Assembly: GCA_030248195.1 (NCBI GenBank) | Contig: JASAND010020912.1 | Location: 58,774-122,773, forward strand | Reading direction: 5' to 3' | Length of the DNA stretch: 64,000 bases | Origin: Trissonchulus latispiculum | Taxonomy: Eukaryota > Nematoda > Enoplea > Enoplida > Ironidae | Part shown: one piece after another, positions 22,780 through 36,755 of the stretch | Layout of the letters: each line of letters begins with the position of its first letter | Position numbering within the stretch: position 1 is the stretch's first letter | Translations under genes and position numbers: made by a program | The notes under the pieces: model-generated | What the model was told of the DNA's origin: nothing | The model's input: the letters and a program-made list of their open reading frames with translations, nothing else | The model's database searches: none

Positions 22780-23720
22780 ATACACAGTTGTGTTTTCTTT
22801 CCTACAGTAATCCTTTCTCAATCATTGCCTTCGTTCTTATCCTCTTCTCTCCTTGCATTAATGCGTCTGCTTTACTGCTTACTTTTTCTTTTATAATTTT
22901 CTCGAAACATCACCAGTGTATATTTTCGAAGGGGTCGCCTGTATTTTAATTTTGTTATAAAATTTTCAAGTTTTACTACTTGCATTTTCGGACCTTCCAT
23001 TTTTATTGCAATCAGAAGTTTCCCGTTTCAATCAAGTTTCGCTTGTATTTTAATTTGGTTATCAGCTTTTCAAGTTTTACCACTGTTTGCATTTTTCGGA
23101 CCTTCCGTTCTTTATTGCAGTCAGATGTTTCCCGCATCTATAAAATAGAAGGAATTAACTACTTATATTGAGCTCAATGAGCTTAAGGAATTAAGATTCT
23201 TCATCAAAAATTAACAGCAGTTTATAAGTATCTCGTTTTCATCAAAAGTTCTTCTTAAATTTGATTGGCTGAAGGCATTTCACGTGAATTCGTAATCACT
23301 ATGGCTGCATCCAGCCTTCTTTCAATCAGTTTATGCTCTTTTCTCGCCGTTACCGCGTTTTATCTATAAAATAAAATGAATTAACTACTTGTATTGAGAT
23401 ACACAATACATGTCTGTTCGTTTCAATATTGGATATGTAGACTTTTGTTTTTCCACCATTTGCGCCTTATTTTGCTAAAAGGTTTTACTTTCTTTTTCTT
23501 CCCAATTGCATGTCGTAAACATCATTGCCTTGATTTTAATCCTCTTATCTCTGCTTAAATACGTCTAAGTTTAGTGCAAGTTTGTGTGTAGACTTATGTA
23601 GACTTATGTTTTCCACCACTTATTCCTTGTTTTGCTAAAAGGTTTTACTGTCTTTGTCTTCCCAAGTGCTTTCTCAATCATTGCCTTCATTTTTATCGAA
23701 TCGTAAATTTTTGTAACAGA
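22780..23720. repeat. Diverged tandem repeat region
   Basis: A ~110-bp unit (TTTTCGGACCTTCC..TTATTGCA.TCAGA.GTTTCCCG) occurs in tandem at about 22925-23145. A second motif (CTTTCTCAATCATTGCCTTC, with TAAAAGGTTTTACT) recurs near 22810, 23480-23540 and 23635-23695. No coding sequence recognised. Confidence 0.55.
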
Positions 23721-23843
23721 TCGATCAGGAATGTTTTTAATGCAGCCATACCAAATTTTAGCTCAATCAGTTAAGTTTCTCTATTTTTCATTCTGTCTCA
23801 TCTTCGTCTCATTTCATCTTTTCTTCTATAGAATTTTATTCTT

Positions 23844-25752
23844 GTGTTTAGATTATGCGTGTTTAAATTATGCCTAGATCGCGTTGTACGCACGTGGACT
23901 CTGCCAAGTGCAAGTCCCAATTTTACCCATTCTGATTGCGCTGGTGAGCGAAGTCCTTTGGTTGCCATTGATGATTCTCTGGAACCGACTGACGCGGTCG
24001 GACCCACCTATCTATTGCATATATGTAGAGGTAATCTGCCTCACGTCAGAGTCCGCATTGATGCTTTGTTCGATTACAACCGTGAGTGGCAACCATACGG
24101 TGTGCCCGACTGCAGACGGATTCCGCGGTTGAACGAGTCGGTTGTTAGTCCTGATGGCTGCGCTGCCTGTATCAGTCTCGATGGTCGTGCCTCATCAGCT
24201 ACAGGCACGAAAGGATGCTCGGTCACATTGCTACAGATTCGGCTCCTCAGCTTTCGAAGTCTGTTGGTCAATCTGGACTGACTGCTAATTGCGCTGCTGG
24301 TGGCCACATGCTGGTGGCCCTGCAGCTCTTCCCGAGTCATTTCCTAAGTCTTCTTCTTGCGCCCGCCTTCTTTACCTCCCTCCATCTGGGATAACCATGT
24401 GCCGACCCCTTTAGATCTGGTCTTCAGTAAATTCTGCAGTGGTCCGCCTCTTAATTCTCACAGCCCTTCCAGGCATCTCAGTTCGTCTGTTGCTGGTCCT
24501 CGAGGATCCAAGCCTGGTCCGATGCCTGTTCCACCTCTGTCCAATGTTCCCTCTCCTTGTCCGTTTGCCCACGGTGAATCAGTTTCCTTCATGCCCGTGC
24601 CATTCCGCACATGTAGATCCACACTACAGGCTGCGGCTCCAATTCCGGAGAAGGCGTCTTCTCCAGTTTCGCCAACGGCTTCAATTCTGGTTAAGGCCAC
24701 GGATCCACTTCCTCAGCTCAGCGACAGCTCTGCCAAGCAGCACCGTCTGTCTATGAATGTTCCTCGAGGTCGAGGACACTGGTGGGCTGAAGTTGGTGCT
24801 CGAGTTAGACGATACCGTCTGCTGAGCGTGGTCCTGGAGGTTTAGGTTACCGCACGCATGTGGCTTGTCCTCGTGGACCCATACTTGGTTCAGCCGCTAG
24901 TTTACCAGCTCCAGCTTTGGGTTCAGCTCTACTTCCGTCTGACCTCGGCACCAGTTCTGCAAGCAGCGCTGGCCCAGGCTCCAAATCCGGCTCAAGCCGC
25001 GGGATAGGATACCGGTGAAGGACTTATCTTCACTTCCTTATCCCGTTGGCGGCCGGCTCATGCAGCACCCGTCTGTTGATGTTCCTCGCGCTCAAGGATA
25101 CGGCCCGCCTGTGATGTTCGGTGAGATAGAGGATACCGTCCGGCCGCCAATGTACGAGCTCCAGCTGTGGAATCATTTCCAAATCCGGCTCAGGCCGCGG
25201 CTTCACTTCCGGCAGTGATTCGGGTTCTGGCTACATTTGTGGTGCGGCTCTGGTTCCAGATCCTCCGTGGGTAGGCGACGGAATAATCATCATCCGGAAT
25301 TTGCGAAGACAGGGTAACCTTATCATGCTTAAATTCCTTGGTTCAGCAGTACATCTCAAGTTTCTTTTCCCTCCAACACTTCCTCCAACCATGGTTAGAT
25401 GTGGAGTGTTGCCTGGAAACCATCGACGTCCACGGCCTATATCTGTTTTATGCCAACTTCTCAGAGTGTTCGTGCGATCACCGATCATTTTAATTCACAT
25501 CCCACCACACTACCACGACAACTGCACCGTAGTTATCCGATGTCTGTGAATTACTCTTCACGTCGAAAGAAGCCTTCCAGCGTTCCATTCTCATTGGAAT
25601 TTCCAATGTTTATACTTTTTCAAATGCCGGAAGTGTTGCGTTTTGGGATTCGGGAACGGATATACAGGTATCCAGATCTTTTTTATCAAATAAAATCAAA
25701 TCCGTCTAATGTGAACGGTTACTTTTTATTTCTGGATCATATCCGACCATAG
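23844..25752 (+). pseudogene. GC-rich Pro/Ser-rich coding-like remnant
   Basis: This stretch is markedly richer in GC than its neighbours and holds open frames that continue one another after frameshifts: 23844-24281 (SPLVAIDDSLEPTDAVGPTY), 24357-24845 (Pro/Ser-rich, ending in VPRGRGHWWAEVGARVRRYR), and a third frame after a one-base shift near 24825 (RGPGGLGYRTHVACPRGP). A roughly 300-bp part is repeated in diverged form (GTCTATGAATGTTCCTCG / GTCTGTTGATGTTCCTCGC; GGCTCCAAATCCGGCTCAAG / ATTTCCAAATCCGGCTCAGG). This suggests a decayed gene or mobile-element protein with RGG-like repeats. No known domain is identified and splice sites are not clear. Either strand effects or chance could explain part of the pattern. 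Confidence 0.3.
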
Positions 25753-26460
25753 ATATTTATCCGACTATTCGTGTAAGATTTGCATTTTTTGGAAAATCTC
25801 AAAATTGTTGTCCAAAGGTTTAGTGGGTGTTTCTGAAACCAAAATTTCAGTTTGGAAATTCACCTCGAGAATTGACAAATTTATTTTTATTCATGAAAAC
25901 ACAGGTTTTTATTTTAAAATTAGGTTATGAAAAGGCTGATAACCGAATAACCGGTTAGCGCCCAGACCTCCCGCCGTGTACACTTCCCGCATCTATATTC
26001 TATAGGTACCCTTGTAATCGTGCATTTTAAACAGCGTGAACTTTCTAAATTGTGTAAACAGTATTACACCAAAGGAATCATCAAAATTTTATGCATAGAA
26101 CAATTCTTTGCACTGAAAACACGATAAAACAAAAATTCTACCTGGACGCAAAATTTCCTAACCGCACGCAACTTAAATTAGCGGGACGCAAGGTTGACTC
26201 AAATCCGAAAACCAAAAAACCCTGGTTGAAACTGGTCGGTGCATATGCTAGTACCTAATTTCTCAAATAAACAAAAATACATTATCCATTTTTGCAACCT
26301 AAAACTTTATTTATCATTGGGTCTAAAATTACAGCATGTGCATCGCGTCCTGGTATTTCGTCAATTTGAATGGATACAAAGATATATCGGAGTTTAACAC
26401 TGAGATGCGCAAAAATGCTAAGCCTGATTTTGGGATAAATTTCTTTAAGTTGTTAGATAA
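25753..26460. other. Intergenic, no gene seen
   Basis: AT-rich, no motif or repeat recognised. Confidence 0.45.
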
Positions 26461-26908
26461 TACCAAGAGTACATAATACATAAGAGTGTGACAAGCGTCA
26501 CACTCTATGTAATCAGCTCTACAGCCATGCTCTGCGCGCTAACGGCCCACCCCCCCCCCGCAATTGCGTACCTAGTGGACCCCCCCCGCAAATCAGTACC
26601 TAGTACGCAATTGCGTATGTTCACTCGCTGCTGCAATATTCCATTTATCGGGACCCCCCCCCCCAAATCTGACCTATCACTTTTCAATGTTGAATGATAG
26701 GTCAGATTTGCGGGGGGGTTCCGATAAATGGAATATTGCAGCAGCGAGTGAACATACGCAATTGCGTACTAGGTACTGATTTGCGGGGGGGGTCCACTAG
26801 GTACGCAATTGCGGGGGGGTGGGCCGTTAGCGCGCAGAGCATGGCTCTAGAGCTGATTACATAGAGTGTGACGCTTGTCACACTCTTATGTATTATGTAC
26901 TCTTGATA
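26461..26908. mobile_element. CAAGAGT-ended foldback element, ~450 bp hairpin
   Basis: Left end TACCAAGAGTACATAATA, right end TATTATGTACTCTTGATA. The two ~220-bp arms are near-perfect reverse complements meeting around 26686. Each arm contains GTGTGACAAGCGTCACACTC near its tip and runs of seven or more C or G. No coding capacity; the open frames inside are mirror artefacts. Confidence 0.85.
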
Positions 26909-27139
26909 ATACGTATTTAGAAAAACTATGGAGAATGCACGTAGACATATGACAATTGAATTTGTTCATGATTAGGCTCGATTCCGCAAATTGGTAATTA
27001 AATGCTGTTGTTATCTAATATTATTTATTTTGTCTTATTTATTTTGCACTCAGCGTTCGGAGAGCGTTATTACCTTAGTTTCTCAAGAAATTTCCTTAAT
27101 TTGACAATTTTTAATGCCTGTTGTTGCAATTGTGATGAC

Positions 27140-27396
27140 TTTCACAACCAATGCTGTCTAATTTCACAACTAAATTTCGATTTTCACAACTAAAGTCTAC
27201 CTTCACAACTAAGGTGTCTTTTATCACAACTAAAAGTCTACTATCACAACTAAGGTGTCAACGTTCACAACTAAAATTCAACCTTCACAACTAAAAGTCT
27301 ACTTTCACAACTAAGGTATCTACTTTCACAACTAAGGTATCTACTTTCACAACTAAAAGTGTACCTTCACAACTAAAAGTCTACCCTCACAACTAG
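27140..27396. repeat. 20-bp minisatellite array, forward (13 units)
   Basis: Thirteen ~20-bp units of the type TTCACAACTAAAAGTCTACC, with variants AAGGTGTC and AAGGTATC. It is mirrored by the array at 27971-28158. Confidence 0.9.
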
Positions 27397-27970
27397 CTCC
27401 TTGCGATTACGTCGGTTGCATCGTGTTTTATTCAAAAACTTGACTAATTCAAGAACCCTAACAAGCAGGACACAAACAATGCTATTAAAACTGTTAGGTC
27501 TACAAAACAGACCTGTATATGACTTCAAAGTTTGGGCCCCGTAGAATTTAAAATTTGAATTGCAAATACACACCAATTGTCTACAATGCACTTTTCTCAA
27601 GCAAATGCCAATAACGTTGCTTCAATCTTTAAAATTAAGCAGTTGAAGTTGGAGATTGATTTCTGTTTATTAAGCACATGCTCTTTGTGAAATTAATTAT
27701 TGCTTAATTTATAAAAGCTATATATTTTACCAGGTGTCATCCTTTATCTTTTTTACATTTGTTTATTAAAGGCTGTCGACAAACGCAATTTCTATGAAAT
27801 TTTGAAGGTAGGCGTTACATGTCCAAAATCAGCAAGTTCAAGTTCAGAATTTCACTAAACTCCTGGCTGTTTCCAACAGATTCGGCATCGGCAAAATCTT
27901 CCATTTTTCCTATTTCCAAATATGAAATCAACACGCCTTCTTACAAAAGACGTAGATAATTGCAACACTC
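27397..27970. other. Spacer between inverted minisatellite arrays
   Basis: About 570 bp, with no coding sequence or repeat recognised. Confidence 0.5.
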
Positions 27971-28158
27971 TAGTTGTGAAGTGTGACATCCAGCTGTGAA
28001 GTGAGACTTTTAGTTGTGAAATGCGACCTCTAGCTGTGAAGTGTGACTTTTCGGTGTGAAATGCGACTTCTAGTTGTGAAGTGAGACATTTAGTTGTGAA
28101 ATGAGGCTTTTAGTTGTGAAGTGAGTCTTTTAGTTGCGAAATGAGACTGTTTGTGAAA
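27971..28158. repeat. 20-bp minisatellite array, reverse (9 units)
   Basis: Nine units of exactly 20 bp, TAGTTGTGAAGTGAGACTTT type, alternating GAAGTG and GAAATG. The unit is the reverse complement of the unit at 27140-27396, so the two arrays face each other. Confidence 0.9.
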
Positions 28159-30317
28159 ATAGACACAACCGTGTTGCATTAGTCGAAGAACAGAGAAGCC
28201 ACAAAGATATATTTTTGTTTTGGGTCACAATATTTTACTGAGTTGTTCAAGGCAGGCCCAGAAAATACTTATGTCTGCCTACAAGACTACCTGCGCGGGT
28301 CTGCGGAAAGGTCAAATTTTCAATTTCCGAGGGTAGTTACTTACAACTTCGTGAATACACAAAAAGAATCACTATCAAGTCTATGTAATCGATTCATAAC
28401 TTAACATTTTTATTAAATATGTTCTCACATTCTAAAAACTGTTGGTTACTCTAACTACACAAAAGCACTGTTTTTGCTATTAAGAGATAACAGTCCCGGC
28501 TCCCGGAAATACCACAAATAAACGAAAGCATGACAGTTCGCTGCAACAAAACAAGCTTCGTGTAGTTATAGGAAGGGTGCTAATTAGCTCATTACTGAAA
28601 CTTGACTGAAACTGAAACTTTCGTAACATTGACACGTTCGTGATGATAAGATCCTTGCTTCGTGAAAACGAGGTCTATTTGTGTGTGTGTGAAGTCTATC
28701 TTATTTGTGAATAAATCCGAGGCTAAGTTTTATTTTCGCTCACAAAGTAAATAATATAAACTTAATAATTTATAAGCTTTGATGTATCAAATAAAATAGC
28801 TGTGCTTTGGATTTAAAAGTTTTCAAGCAGGGACGTCGAGCAAGTTAGATTAGATTTTATGGGCAACTATAATCGAAATTTAGAGTACACATACTATCCG
28901 AAACGATTGGACGTCAACAGTTCACCCAGTTTTTAAAAGACGCCTCACTCCAGTGTGATTATCCGCTCATGCAGCTATTATTATTATTATTATTAACCGC
29001 TCATGCAGCTTACCCGAGGCAAGTGCTAAGGCTACGGCAGCACGTACCTCCGAAAGGACGACCTCCCCTTAGGTTATCTTGGATAAACGTGGAGCTGAAG
29101 AGTAAGTGCCTCAGGCACTCTCCGAGAATTGCATGACTACTGGGTAGAAGTCAGAAACGTGCTAGAGTTATAAATTCTAGACTTGACATAGTCCTCCACT
29201 TGTAGCGTAGTAATAAACTCCTGTTCTAACCAATGTTCAGTTTACCCAGTTATGCTTGAATAACAGAAACTGGTACATTCACGTGTCGCTACATTCAGCA
29301 GTATAAACTGAGTGAAAATACGTAAAAGTAGCTGCAGCTGATTTGAAACTAAAGGATCACTTCCTCAAACAGCTCTTCGATTTCTAACATTACACGAACT
29401 CCAACTGGGAACAGAAAACGGAAACTGGCTATCTTATCTATGAGTAAGTTATTTTTGCTGGACTGTCCTTATACTAATTTGTAGTTAAGACACAAAACAG
29501 CAAAAAATCAAATCAGACATGACTCGACACCATAACTAAACAATGATCCGAACAACGTGATGACTGCAATATATAATTAGATTCGAAGTTCAATAGGCAT
29601 GCTCTCATAAGATACGTTTTGGGTCCCTACACACCGGACAATCAGAAACAGTTTCGGAATTAACTTGTTTTAGTGTTCCATAGTAGCATAAACATCAAGT
29701 AAATGCTGCATAGTGTCAGATTACAGACCAGCTATACATGTTAAAAACAGCCACCGAGAAACTATGTCCAAAAGCGACAGCCAGCAACTAACCCGAAATT
29801 TTTCTATGTCCAAATTGTCAACTATTATGCTACTTTTCTTTTTCGCAATGACATTACTTTGCATTACTTTTGCAATTACTATTACAATTACTATTTGCAA
29901 TTACTCTTCTTGCAGCTAAGGGAAAAGTGAGAAGTTTGAATGACAGGGTGACAATTCTTTCTTTCTTACAAAGTGAAGGCAAACGTCAAAAGTTTAATAT
30001 CAGGTGATACATTGAAGTGTTGACATTGTGCGCAATAAGCGCACTCAGGGTTAGCTAGGATGGGGTTAAACTACACTTGACCTTTCCATTATCTTTCTTT
30101 CGTTCTTATTAATTTTGAAAGATTGACGTTTCGGTAGTGGGACACCTCGCCACACTTTAATTGCTCTCTTTGTAAATACAAAAGGAATGTTACACTCAAT
30201 TGGAAACTAGAAGAAGAAAGAGGGGGCGGGATAAGCTATGTATTAAATTTGAGACGGTTTTTGTATACTACTGCAATAAAGTAACCAATAAAGTTTTCTA
30301 TTGTTTTTCAAGTTTTC
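28159..30317. other. Intergenic, no gene seen
   Basis: No convincing exon. An (ATT)n microsatellite at about 28976-28996 is flanked by two copies of CCGCTCATGCAGCT. Confidence 0.45.
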
Positions 30318-30545
30318 TATGCGTCTTTCAAAGACGATTTTGATTGTTAACAACAGTCCCGACAAATCCGGAATTGAAAGACGTGAGTCCGGACAACCAG
30401 TGACTAGGGTAACGGAAAGTCACAAAAATGAACGGACTATTCGTTGCCACAACGAAAAGTCCAGACAATGCCGTTACTTAGGAAGCAAAAGTCCAGGGAT
30501 GTCCGGTTCGGTGCTCATTTTAGGGACAAATCGTTACCAGTAAAA
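30318..30545 (+). repeat. Dispersed repeat, copy A (inverted relative to 37.9 kb)
   Basis: GCGTCTTTCAAAGA.GATTTTGATTGTTAACAAC...GACAAATCCGGAATTGAAAG...GTCCGGACAACCAGTGAC matches the reverse complement of about 37930-38068. It contains several TCCGGA words. Confidence 0.7.
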
Positions 30546-31391
30546 GGTACTGAAACTTAGCTAAGTATTAGCTAGCAGCACTACCTATGTAATGTCGCTC
30601 AATTCAGTCAGTTCAATAGACATTACTAATCTGTGGACGACACAAATCTAGGGGGGGCTTCCGACGAAGGGTGGGGGGTGTTCGCCGACAATTGCACAAA
30701 CCACTAAATTTTCAATTTTTTGACACTTTTGGCACAACATGTCGGCTAAACAACTGGGGGGGGGGGAGGTTTGGAACAAATCAACCTACACCCGAAAGCA
30801 TAGGTGTGGCTGGGCAAAAAACTGGGGGGGGAGGTGTTCCGACGGAGGGTTGGGGGACCCCCCTAAATTTTCGATTTTATTCCATTTTTCGCCACATTTT
30901 TGGCTGTTTTAGCTTAAATCCTGGGGAGCCCCCCATAGGTGTGTTGGGGGGGGGGGGTCGCCAACCTAAAACTTTTTTCCAACCCCTCCCCCAAATCGAT
31001 TTTTTCAGACCCTCCCCCCTAAAAAAAATTTTGAAACCCCTACCTAAATTATTGAAAATTTTTAGCTAAAAATTCGAAATTTTTCCAAAAACAATTCCAG
31101 AAATTAGCGAAAAATTGCTAGAATTATTTAAGCTAAAAATCGTTAAAAATATATAGCTGTCAATTGAGAAAGTTTTTCAATTTTTAAACGAAAAACTGAC
31201 TTTTTTCGAAATTTTTCGCCGACCCCGCTCGAAAATTTTCTTTCCTCTCCCCCCAAATCGACGTTTCGCGACCCCCCTTTTTCGCCAAACCCCCCTCCCT
31301 ACTTTTTTCTGAACCCCCCCCCAATTTTTGGCCAGCCACACCTATGCTCCCCCCCAAAAAACCCTAAAAACATAGGTGTACAAAGAGGAAA

Positions 31392-31430
31392 AGTTGGGTT
31401 AGGGTTAGGGTTAGGTTAGGTTAGGTTAGG
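31392..31430. repeat. Interstitial TTAGGG/TTAGG tract
   Basis: GGGTTAGGGTTAGGGTTAGG followed by further TTAGG units. It is telomere-like but short and lies within the G-run repeat cluster. Confidence 0.7.
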
Positions 31431-32176
31431 GCCAGCCCGTTTTGGGTAGGGTGGGGTCTCCGGAAAAATAGAATTTGGGGGAATTTCTCTTCAAATTTTT
31501 AAGAAAAATTTGATATTTTTTAAAAACACAAGATTTACAATAAAAAAATTAGCAATATTAGCACCAATTCGGCCCCTTTTTCGATTAAATTTTGCGACAA
31601 ATTTTGAGGGTGTGGTCAGGCAAATTTGGGAGGGTGGGCGACTCCTCCCGGACTTTTTTGATGGTTAAAGCTTCTGCCAAAACGGGCACATTTTCAACAA
31701 TTTTCAGGCTTCGCCGGAGAGTTTTTCGAAATAATGGCTGTTTTAGTTTAAATCCTGGGGAGCCCCCCTCCCAAAAAACCCTAAAAACATAGGTATATAT
31801 ACGTTGAGAAAAAGTTGGTTTGGGGGTAGCCGAAATTTAGGGTGGGTGGGGTCAGCCCGTTTTGGGTGGGGTGCGGTGTCCGGAAAAATAGAATTTGGGG
31901 AAATTTCTCTTCAAATTTTTAAGAAAAATTGAGATTTTGCTAAAAAAATAAATTCACCTAAAAATTCAATTCCTAAAAAGACGCAATTTACAACAAAAAT
32001 TAGCAATATTAGAACCAATTTGGCCATTTATTTCGAAAACATGGAAGTTTTGCGAAAAATTTTGAAATTTCCCTTTTTGAGCCTAAATTTCGAAAATTTT
32101 GAAGGTATATATGGGCAGGCAAATATGGGTGGGTTGGCGACTCCTCCCGATCTTTTTTGATTGTCCAAACTTTTGC

Positions 32177-32178
<2 letters not shown>

Positions 32179-32246
<68 letters not shown>
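32179..32246. repeat. (TA)n microsatellite, ~68 bp
   Basis: Uninterrupted alternating TA. Confidence 0.95.
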
Positions 32247-32247
<1 letters not shown>

Positions 32248-32650
32248 GCAAATTTTCAACAATTTTAAGGCTTCGCCGGAGATTTTTTCGTAATAATGGC
32301 TGTTTTAGCTTAAATCCTAGGGAGCCCCCCCCCCAAAACCCAAAAAAGATGGGTGTCCCATGAGACAATGTTGGGGTGGGGGTAGCCGAAATCAGGGTGA
32401 GTCGGTTCTGGGAGCGGTGGGGTCCGGAAAATCGAATCTGGCAGTATTTGTCTTCAAATTTTTGACAAAAAATTTGCGATTTTGCGAACAATACACTATT
32501 TACAACCAAAACTTCGCAACATTAGAGCCAACTTGGCCATTTTTTAAAAAAATGGAATTCTTGCGAAAAATGTTGAAATTTCCCCCCCCCGCCCTATTAT
32601 GAGCCTTTCGCAAATTTTGAGGACGTGGTCAGGCAAATTTGTGTGGGTGT

Positions 32651-34631
<1,981 letters not shown>

Positions 34632-34645
34632 TTTCTATATATATG

Positions 34646-35327
34646 GTTGTCAAATAGCGTAACTTGACAGATTGTCAGCTGACCAAACCTTTTTGGCAGA
34701 TTGCAATCTGGCATGTCAGATAGCAGAACTGTGTTAAATCTGCAGATTTGTGCCTACGTGACATGTCAGATCGTAAACTGACCAACCCAAACGTGTCCAA
34801 TTGCAATCTGCCAAATCTTAGTTTCGTTTGTTCTTTCATTCTTTCATTTGACTTTGACAGATTGTAAAATGTAGTTCTACTTTCAGCTAAATTTGTTTTC
34901 CAAACTATCATTTTTACGTATTCACTATTAAAAGTAAATTCATCACCATTTTCTGCTTGTAGACACCCCGTTCTATCTGAAATTTATGAATGAAATTTAT
35001 CTAACACATAAACAAAGGAAGAAACGACAGTTATAAATGGGCATCTGCAAGTCGCATAGTGATAAATTTACTTTTGTAGTGAATATTTAAGAAAAGAGAG
35101 TTTGGAAAACAGATTCTAGAAAGTAAACCTAGATTTTACAGTCTGACAAAGTCAAATTTGGCAGATTGCGATCAGACACGTTTGGGTAATGGTCAGTTCA
35201 CGATCTGACATGTCACGTACGCGTAACTCTGCAGGTTTAACACAGTTCTGCTATCTGACATGTCGATTGCAATCTGCCAAAAATGTATGGTCAGTTCACG
35301 ATCTGACATGTTTCGCTATTTGACAAC
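34646..35327. mobile_element. Long-TIR MITE, ~680 bp
   Basis: The ends are GTTGTCAAATAGCG and its reverse complement. About 175 bp at each end are reverse complements with modest divergence (34646-34825 versus 35150-35327). They are packed with TGTCAGAT, GCAGATTG and CTGACCA words. The centre is AT-rich without a transposase frame. Confidence 0.8.
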
Positions 35328-36311
35328 GATTTTTGGAAAATGGCGTTCACACATGGCAGGCAAATGAATTCCTGGGGGTCTGCAATTTAGGGGGGAATTC
35401 CCCAATCCCCCCTGGCTCAGGGTATTTTTTAGGGATTTTTCCGGGGGGGGGGCAACCCGGGGGGGAGAAATTTTCGGGGGGGAGGAAAGATTTTTTGCAC
35501 AAATGAGCCAAAAAATAGTATTTTTGGCGTATTTTGCATGGTGAAACGCAAAAAGTTCTCAAAAAAGCCAGGATTCAAGCTAAAAATAGCTATTTTTACG
35601 AACAAATCTCCGGCGAAGCCAAAAAAATTTTTGAAAATTGGCCTATTTTGGCAAGAATTTGGGCCTCCAAAAAATCGCAAACCGGGGGGGGGAAGCAAAA
35701 ATCCCGGGAGGGGGCGATTTCGGGGGGAGATGTCCATTTCGGGGGGGCCGCCCCCCCCCCTGTAAAAAATACCCTGCCCTGGCTACGCGCTTGCTTATAT
35801 ATTTGACACAACGACATTTTATTTGATGATGACACGTTTGTGTGGGACAGCTTGAAAGGTGCGGGTCCGAAGGTCTGGGTCCGAAACCCCTACCGGTGGG
35901 TAAATTTCCTTTTGTTTTTCTTCGAATCCGCGAAAATTTCTACCTCCCCCCCTCGGGCCCGAGGGGGCCCCCGTGAAAACTCCCTAAAAATATTCTGCAC
36001 CATGTGCAGGTTCAGTATTTCACTGAACGGCGTATCACTCTGTGCTTGGACATAGATTTGTATAACATTATCAAAGTGTACAGCTACCAGACAAACAATT
36101 GCTCATTTTTAAATAACACAATTTGAGTTTTGAATATTCGGAAAAGAAAACTTATATTGATTTGAGGCTTCAATACATGTTGAAACACAGCAATATTAGG
36201 CAGTTCAATTAATTGACTTCACATTAGCGTCACTATTATAGACCTATATACTGTTGAGTAATAAGCTCCACCAATAGGGTTGTTTTTTCTCCGGAAAAAT
36301 CTTTGTCCTAA
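35328..36311. repeat. GGCTACGC-family element fragments
   Basis: 35332-35425 resembles 62776-62860 (ATGGCAGG...AATTCCTGGG...GGGGGGAATTCCCC). 35405-35430 (GGCTCAGGGTATTTTTT) is mirrored at about 35763-35785 (GTAAAAAATACCCTGCCC), followed by TGGCTACGCG. It contains G/C runs up to nine or more. Non-coding. The rest up to 36311 shows no gene. Confidence 0.5.
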
Positions 36312-36755
36312 AAAATCTCTGCCGTAAGAAGTTCTAAATCTTGGGCTATTCCTTCTCCTGAAGGTGACAGCATTCCGGAAGTAATCCATGCTGAAAACGC
36401 TGAAATTTCAAATGATTCTGTCTCGCTGTCCGCCGATCGAATTGTTATTATTCGGAATCTGCGCAGGGAGCCTTCATGTAGTTTGAAATCTCTGATAGCT
36501 GACTATATAAATTCCTTATTGAGCTGCGTCCACGATAACCCGATTATAACATTTGCAGTATTGCCCATTGCCCATAAGAAACCGAAACCGATAGCCGTCT
36601 ACCTATCTTCTGCAGCGATTGCCGATGAATTGGTTGAGCAGTTCCCTGTATCTCGCTTATTGGGCGGTGGAGTTTCAGTGGAGAGATACCGATGCTTTTC
36701 TGTGTTGGTTTATGGCAATCTCCTCAGAAGTCTTGAAGCTATCAAGAAATCTTAA
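36312..36755 (+). pseudogene. Orphan ORF, possible LINE ORF1-like fragment
   Basis: 147 codons are open from 36312 to the stop at 36753-36755, with no ATG start. The text SWAIPSPEGDSIPEV...LSADRIVIIRNLRREPSCSL, then FAVLPIAHKKPKPIAVYL and IADELVEQF, has the order of a beta-alpha-beta RRM-like domain after an acidic linker. That layout is seen in ORF1 proteins of some non-LTR retrotransposons. No ORF2 or target-primed tail is visible nearby. The assignment is tentative; it could equally be a cellular exon fragment. Confidence 0.3.

Larger units (their letters stand above)
30640..32650. repeat. G/C-run repeat cluster, ~3 tandem diverged units
   Basis: CCAAAAAACCCTAAAAACATAGGTGT-like sequence recurs near 31350, 31770 and 32330. 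Each is followed by an AAAAGTTGG..T..GG block, CAGCCCGTTTTGGGT..GGTG, TCCGGAAAAATAGAATTTGG, and CAGGCTTCGCCGGAGA..TTTTTCG. Units are ~420-560 bp and contain runs of 7 or more G. The frames read from it (Gly/Pro-rich) look non-coding. Confidence 0.7.

Noticed and set aside
27140..28158. CRISPR-like array
   Set aside because: Units are contiguous 20-bp tandem repeats without unique spacers, in a eukaryotic genome.
31392..31430. Chromosome end
   Set aside because: The TTAGGG-like tract is under 40 bp and has sequence on both sides; it is only an interstitial tract.
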